A stretch of 19,164 bases of DNA. Origin: UBA4636 sp963650915 (GTDB taxonomy: Bacteria > Bacillota > Clostridia > Christensenellales > Borkfalkiaceae). A model generated the notes under the pieces. That model did not search any database. It saw only the letters and a list, made by a program, of their open reading frames with translations, and was not told the DNA's origin. The stretch covers positions 1 to 19,164 of the forward strand of contig CAVJMJ010000026.1 in NCBI GenBank assembly GCA_963650915.1, in the 5' to 3' direction. Below, piece after piece: positions 15,761 through 19,164 of the stretch; the first letter of the stretch is position 1; each line of letters begins with the position of its first letter. Both the position numbers and the translations under genes were made by a program.

Positions 15761-17452
15761 ATGGACAAATATTCCGTATTACATCAAACGGATTCGAGAT
15801 TTTCTTTTCCCGTTTCGGACACTGCGGCGTTTTTAAGACTGCGTGTAAAACGAGGTGACGACGTAAAATCCGTAAACGTTTTGTGGAACACTTGCCACAA
15901 GTTTTGGAAAACTCGGCTCGTTACCCCTATGAAGATCACCGCAAGCGACGCTTTGTTCGATTATTACACGGCGACGTTAGACAACGGTTACCCCGGGTAT
16001 TCCTACATTTTTGAAATTACCGACGGCGACGGCACGGTTTGGTACTATAACGAAAGCGGTTTCGATAAAAAAATATACCTTACGCAAACCTTCGAAGACA
16101 ACTTCACGGTGGTTTTTCCCAATTTCGACGACGTGGTTTTGCCGAACGAAAAACTCGAGGGAAGAGTTTTTTATCAAATTTTTCCCGAACGCTTTAATAT
16201 GTCGAAAGACAAAAAGGACAAGTCGTACATTACCATGGATTGGTACACCGAAGAACCCAAAAACGATTTGTTTGCCGGCGGAGATTTACAAGGAATCATC
16301 GAAAAACTTCCTTATTTAAGCGATTTGGGAATAGGCGGAATTTATATGACGCCGATTCACCCGTCCCTTTCCGCCCATAAATACGACGTCGACGATTATT
16401 TTGAAATAGATAAAGCATTCGGCAATATCGACGATTTGAAAGAACTTATCGAAAAAGCCCACGAACGAGATATTCTCGTCGTTTTGGATCTCGTTTTTAA
16501 CCATTCGAGTTATTTTAACCCGCTTTTTCAAGACGTCGTAAAAAAGGGCAAAAAAAGCAAGTATTACGATTGGTACTTTATCGACGGCGACAAGCCTATA
16601 TACGATAAAATCAATTATAAAACCTTTTGCGACGTTCCTATGATGCCTAAATTCAACACCAATAACAGTGAAGTCAAAGAATATCTTACGAGTGTAGGAA
16701 GATTTTATCTCGGTTTAGGCGTCGACGGGTTTAGGCTCGACGTCGCAAACGACGTATCGCACGAATTTTGGCGGTATTTTAAGTATAATCTCAAAAAAGA
16801 TTACCCGAACGTATTTTTAATCGGCGAAGACTGGCAAAATTCCGAATCCTTTCTCGGAAACGATCAGTGGGACTCGGTCATGAACTATCCCTTTTTATAC
16901 GCCTGCCAAAGATATTTTGCCTATAAGCGTTACGATGCAAAAGATTTTGCCGATTACTTAAACAACGCGCTTATGCGTTACAAAGACGGTACGAATCGTA
17001 TGATGCTCAATCTTATCGATTCACACGATATCGAGCGGTTTTATAACACTTTGGGTTTTGACGACGACTTAATGCTAATGGCAATAGCCGCACTTACCTT
17101 TTATCAAGGATGCCCGATGATATATTACGGCGACGAAATTTTCATGGAAGGCAAACAAGATCCTTATAACCGTAAATGCATGCGTTGGAATAGTCCGAGG
17201 TTTAATTCAAAAGAGTTTGAAACCGTTAAAGCCTTATTTGCGCTAAGAAAACTCGATTGCCTTAAAAAGGGCGATATATCGATTTGGGAAGCCGACGGCG
17301 TTTGCTATATAAAACGTCGATTTTTAAAAAAATCGCTGACCCTTGCATTAAATTACAGCGGTGAAAACAAAACGGTCGACGGCAAAGTTATATTGTCAAG
17401 AAACCTTTTGAATAACGTTATGAAAAACAAGTCCTTCGCCGTAATAGAATAA
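15761..17452 (+). CDS. Cytoplasmic GH13 neopullulanase/cyclomaltodextrinase-type enzyme (GH13_20-like)
   Basis: The 563-residue product lacks a signal peptide, so it should act in the cytoplasm on imported maltodextrins or cyclodextrins, giving maltose and glucose. An N-terminal beta domain (about 1-125) fits the CBM34-like dimerisation module of this subfamily. The barrel starts at VFYQIFPERF. Catalytic regions are complete: DLVFNH (243-248), GFRLD with nucleophile Asp327, GEDW with acid/base Glu356, and SHD with Asp423. Region V reads MPKFN (295-299), close to the MPKLN signature of neopullulanases and cyclomaltodextrinases. GEDW replaces the more common GEIW/GEVW after the acid/base, a small oddity. 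It is the last gene of the plus-strand series before a terminator. Whether it also cuts alpha-1,6 bonds cannot be read here. Confidence 0.88.
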   Translation: MDKYSVLHQTDSRFSFPVSDTAAFLRLRVKRGDDVKSVNVLWNTCHKFWKTRLVTPMKITASDALFDYYTATLDNGYPGYSYIFEITDGDGTVWYYNESGFDKKIYLTQTFEDNFTVVFPNFDDVVLPNEKLEGRVFYQIFPERFNMSKDKKDKSYITMDWYTEEPKNDLFAGGDLQGIIEKLPYLSDLGIGGIYMTPIHPSLSAHKYDVDDYFEIDKAFGNIDDLKELIEKAHERDILVVLDLVFNHSSYFNPLFQDVVKKGKKSKYYDWYFIDGDKPIYDKINYKTFCDVPMMPKFNTNNSEVKEYLTSVGRFYLGLGVDGFRLDVANDVSHEFWRYFKYNLKKDYPNVFLIGEDWQNSESFLGNDQWDSVMNYPFLYACQRYFAYKRYDAKDFADYLNNALMRYKDGTNRMMLNLIDSHDIERFYNTLGFDDDLMLMAIAALTFYQGCPMIYYGDEIFMEGKQDPYNRKCMRWNSPRFNSKEFETVKALFALRKLDCLKKGDISIWEADGVCYIKRRFLKKSLTLALNYSGENKTVDGKVILSRNLLNNVMKNKSFAVIE

Positions 17453-17570
17453 AAACGAATGCGCGCAATAGAGTAAAAGTTCTTCGCCGTAGTAGAATAA
17501 AAGTTTCTTGAAAACTCGAATAATCGAGAGTCGTTTGATTACCGAGTTTTTCGACATAACAGAATAAAAA
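17432..17570 (+). repeat. Degenerate copies of the GH13 gene's last codons after its stop
   Basis: The segment over the stop codon (17432-17454, TTCGCCGTAATAGAATAAAA core) recurs at 17480-17502 with 21 of 23 matches. Weaker echoes lie at about 17461-17480 and 17547-17570. Each echo would again read as a short acidic tail followed by TAA. This looks like a decayed tandem duplication. A small hairpin CTCGA-ATAA-TCGAG (17515-17528) lies between. Confidence 0.5.
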
Positions 17571-17578
17571 TTATTTAT

Positions 17579-17618
17579 TTAACCCGTAAGTTTTATCCGC
17601 TTACGGGTTAATCTTTTA
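17579..17618 (+). terminator. Terminator at the end of the starch gene set
   Basis: TTAACCCGTAAG (17579-17590) and CTTACGGGTTAA (17600-17611) form a perfect 12-bp stem with a 9-base loop, followed by TCTTTT. It lies 127 bases after the last GH13 stop. A second possible element, AAAACTCG with CGAGTTTT ending in a T-run near 17550, lies just before it. Confidence 0.75.
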
Positions 17619-17722
17619 AAAAAAGTCTGCCTATAGGTCGGTTATTAGAGGTTTTTAACGGTAAAATAGCAAAAATGTACGACAGCCGTAACATTTCGGA
17701 ATTTTACGAACTCGGTAAATAA
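17612..17722 (+). pseudogene. Possible coding remnant (36-codon open segment) with right copy of the flank repeat
   Basis: One frame stays open from 17612 to the TAA at 17720-17722 and reads as protein-like sequence: SLPIGRLLEVFNGKIAK then MYDSRNISEFYELGK. The only ATG (17675) would give 15 residues and has no ribosome-binding site. The first part (17621-17646) is the partner of the left-flank repeat at 111-136. It could be the 3' end of a lost gene or chance. I recognise no family. Confidence 0.3.
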
Positions 17723-17725
17723 ACG

Positions 17726-17754
17726 TTGACACGAGGGTTATAATTTTATATAAT
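17726..17754 (+). promoter_or_regulatory. Consensus promoter giving a probably leaderless mRNA
   Basis: TTGACA (17726-17731), a 17-base spacer and TATAAT (17749-17754) are perfect consensus. Only seven bases separate the -10 box from the ATG at 17762, so transcription should begin at or within a base of the start codon. No ribosome-binding site is present. GAGGG at 17733-17737 is too far upstream and would not be transcribed. Confidence 0.75.
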
Positions 17755-17761
17755 AAAATAC

Positions 17762-18784
17762 ATGAGATATTTATTTTTCGATACCGAGTGTGCTTACGGA
17801 AGAGGCGGTATCTGTGAATTCGGTTACGTCATAACCGATGAAAATTTTAATTATATAAAAGAAGACAATCTTCTTATAAATCCACACATAAGATTTGACG
17901 ATTACGGACATCAAAAGGCGGGCATCGTTTTTGCTTATTCCAAGGACGAATATTATTCCTCGCCCGACATTATGGACAGGTACGAGGAAATAAAAGCATT
18001 GTTGACGGATCCCGAAACGGTGGTTATGGGATATGCAACCGACAGCGACGCCAAATTTTTGATAAACGATCTTGACAGGTTCGACTTGCCCCCAATAAAC
18101 TACCTTTTTTGGGATGTTATGCGGATGTATCGGCTTATCGCAAAACGAGAAACCGCTCTTAAACTCGACATTTTGTACGCCGAAACGGGGTGTAGCGACC
18201 TTATGCACCATCAAGCCCTTTACGATAGCAAAATGACGATAGAGGTTTTGAAGAAACTTCTTCGCGACTATAATTTGTCGTTTGAGGACGTTCAAAGAGA
18301 TTTTATAGCGGCATCCGGCGAAAGTTATAACGGCAGAATCGTAATACGCGACGGCTCGGTTTTTAACTACACGAAGGGCGGAAGAACCACCGTCGCCAAC
18401 AGAAGAATTTTGGACGATTACATAAAAAGTGAGCCTATAAGCCTAATATCGGACAAATTTGAAGGAAAAATTTTCTCGGTCGCACCCAATATCGCAAAGG
18501 AAGATTTCGCCGTTACGATGGCGGTTTGCGAAAAATCCAAAAAACAGGGCGGGCAATTTACGCTGTCTATTTGCGACGCACACTACCTTTTGGTCGACGA
18601 AAAATCGAGAATTCCTCGGCAAAGAATGAGGCGTGGCGTAAAACTTATGAAAACCGACGATATGGAAAGGCTTTTAGGACTCGAAGAAGGTAGCCTTACG
18701 GATGAAAAAATCAACGTTGACGGGCTTATAGGCGAACTTCCCGAAAACGTTGAGTGGTACGAAGATTACCTTGAAAATCATTAA
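17762..18784 (+). CDS. DEDDh-family 3'-5' exonuclease with unknown C-terminal domain
   Basis: The first ~170 of 340 residues form an RNase T/DnaQ-type exonuclease fold. Exo I is FFDTE (Asp7, Glu9), Exo II is DAKFL with Asp96, and Exo III is HQALYD with His150 and Asp155. These are the four acidic metal ligands and the general-base histidine of the DEDDh group, so the domain should be active on DNA or RNA ends. Residues ~215-310 contain a basic segment (RIPRQRMRRGVKLMK) that may bind nucleic acid, but I recognise no family there. The acidic tail runs to ENVEWYEDYLENH. The start cannot be moved downstream without losing the first catalytic strand, so the leaderless arrangement looks real. It has its own promoter and terminator and is not obviously linked to starch use. 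Cellular role unknown. Confidence 0.83.
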   Translation: MRYLFFDTECAYGRGGICEFGYVITDENFNYIKEDNLLINPHIRFDDYGHQKAGIVFAYSKDEYYSSPDIMDRYEEIKALLTDPETVVMGYATDSDAKFLINDLDRFDLPPINYLFWDVMRMYRLIAKRETALKLDILYAETGCSDLMHHQALYDSKMTIEVLKKLLRDYNLSFEDVQRDFIAASGESYNGRIVIRDGSVFNYTKGGRTTVANRRILDDYIKSEPISLISDKFEGKIFSVAPNIAKEDFAVTMAVCEKSKKQGGQFTLSICDAHYLLVDEKSRIPRQRMRRGVKLMKTDDMERLLGLEEGSLTDEKINVDGLIGELPENVEWYEDYLENH

Positions 18785-18792
18785 AATTAAAA

Positions 18793-18853
18793 AATAAAAA
18801 ATACGGAAAACCTCGCGGAATCGCAAGAAAAAAGGTTTGCCGTATTTTTTATT
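18793..18853. terminator. Bidirectional rho-independent terminator after the exonuclease gene
   Basis: AATAAAAAATACGG (18793-18806) pairs perfectly with CCGTATTTTTTATT (18840-18853). After one mismatch, AAACC (18808-18812) pairs with GGTTT (18834-18838). The A-run on the left and T-run on the right allow it to work in both directions. Confidence 0.85.
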
Positions 18854-18891
18854 TTGTACTATTTCTATTTTGGCTCGGTTTGTTTTGTATG

Positions 18892-18939
18892 TTTTTGTTT
18901 TGGTGTATTTTTGGTTTGATATATTTTTAGTTTGAATAA
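18892..18939. repeat. Three tandem 16-base T-rich units
   Basis: TTTTTGTTTTGGTGTA (18892-18907), TTTTTGGTTTGATATA (18908-18923) and TTTTTAGTTTGAATAA (18924-18939) are adjacent degenerate copies. They lie in the AT-rich, gene-free right end (18854-19164). An opposite-strand reading frame over this stretch is just translated repeat. Confidence 0.6.
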
Positions 18940-19110
18940 TTTTCAAACACTTTTGTTTTAGCGCATCGTTATTTGCCGTTTTTTTTGTTAGCGTGCTGTG
19001 TGTCCGCTAATTTCGGATAGTTTTTAATTGGGTGTATTTTTATTGGACGTGTTTTTATTTTATGGTTATTAAACTGTAAAAGTCGCAAAACAAACTTACT
19101 CAAAACCCAG

Positions 19111-19164
19111 ACAAACAAACCATTACAAACAAACCATTACAAACAAACCATTACAAACAAACCA
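19111..19164. repeat. 14-base tandem repeat running off the window edge
   Basis: The unit ACAAACAAACCATT is repeated exactly at 19111-19124, 19125-19138 and 19139-19152, and a fourth copy is cut by the window end (19153-19164). Spacers are absent, so this is not a CRISPR array. Its full length is not visible. Confidence 0.9.

Noticed and set aside
17771..18295. 174-residue minus-strand reading frame opposite the exonuclease
   Set aside because: The plus strand carries complete catalytic motifs, and the minus frame has none.
17762..18784. Exonuclease as part of a defence system
   Set aside because: No partner nuclease, toxin, sensor or phage-related gene lies nearby, and the gene has its own promoter and terminator.
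18674..18946. 90-residue minus-strand frame over the right-end repeats
   Set aside because: It runs through a strong terminator and translated repeats and overlaps the exonuclease gene end.
19111..19164. CRISPR-like array
   Set aside because: The units are directly adjacent with no unique spacers. It is a simple tandem repeat.

Overview
This window carries a starch/maltodextrin-use locus of a low-to-mid GC Gram-positive bacterium. The signs are lipobox lipoproteins instead of periplasmic proteins, strong AGGAGG ribosome-binding sites, consensus sigma-A-type promoters and CUT1-type sugar ABC components. An uncultured gut Clostridia-type organism is my best guess, but nothing in the window fixes the taxon. 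No rRNA, tRNA, transposase, CRISPR array or resistance gene was seen.

Layout. Positions 1-261 are repeat-rich non-coding DNA. At 262-1131 (minus) lies a cytoplasmic GH43-type glycosidase. It is transcribed away from the starch genes from its own consensus promoter. The 805-base divergent intergenic region holds both promoters, three copies of an ATCAGTYRA motif that could be a shared operator, and a leader of about 640 bases with palindromes, tandem repeats and two look-alike hairpins. Then, all on the plus strand, come a three-module starch-binding lipoprotein (1937-3202), MalE-like binding lipoprotein (3331-4863), MalF-like (4970-6508) and MalG-like (6505-7383) permeases, a secreted GH13 alpha-amylase lipoprotein (7388-9007), a very large MalK-like ATPase (9017-11635), a type I pullulanase lipoprotein (11750-14413), an unknown lipoprotein (14491-15210), an unknown four-helix membrane protein (15227-15718) and a cytoplasmic neopullulanase/cyclomaltodextrinase-type GH13 enzyme (15761-17452). 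A terminator follows. After a short decayed stretch comes a separate gene for a DEDDh exonuclease (17762-18784), with its own promoter and a probably leaderless mRNA. The right edge is AT-rich tandem-repeat DNA.

How the genes fit together (inference from families). The surface amylase and pullulanase cut alpha-1,4 and alpha-1,6 bonds, the multi-module lipoprotein keeps starch at the cell surface, MalE-F-G-K imports the maltodextrins, and the cytoplasmic GH13 enzyme finishes them. Several cistrons are separated by strong stem-loops, only some of which look like terminators. These could set different expression levels within one operon.

The most unusual item is the MalK-like ATPase. It is 872 residues against about 370 for ordinary MalK. 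It carries what I read as three successive TOBE-like beta modules, with a charged coiled coil of about 250 residues between the second and third. Other points for a second look are the candidate shared operator, the structured leader, a 13-base perfect inverted repeat bracketing the pullulanase gene, a leaderless exonuclease gene and a 26-base repeat found on both flanks of the locus. I did not find a clearly new multi-gene system. The novelty is in architecture and regulation of a recognisable sugar-uptake locus.
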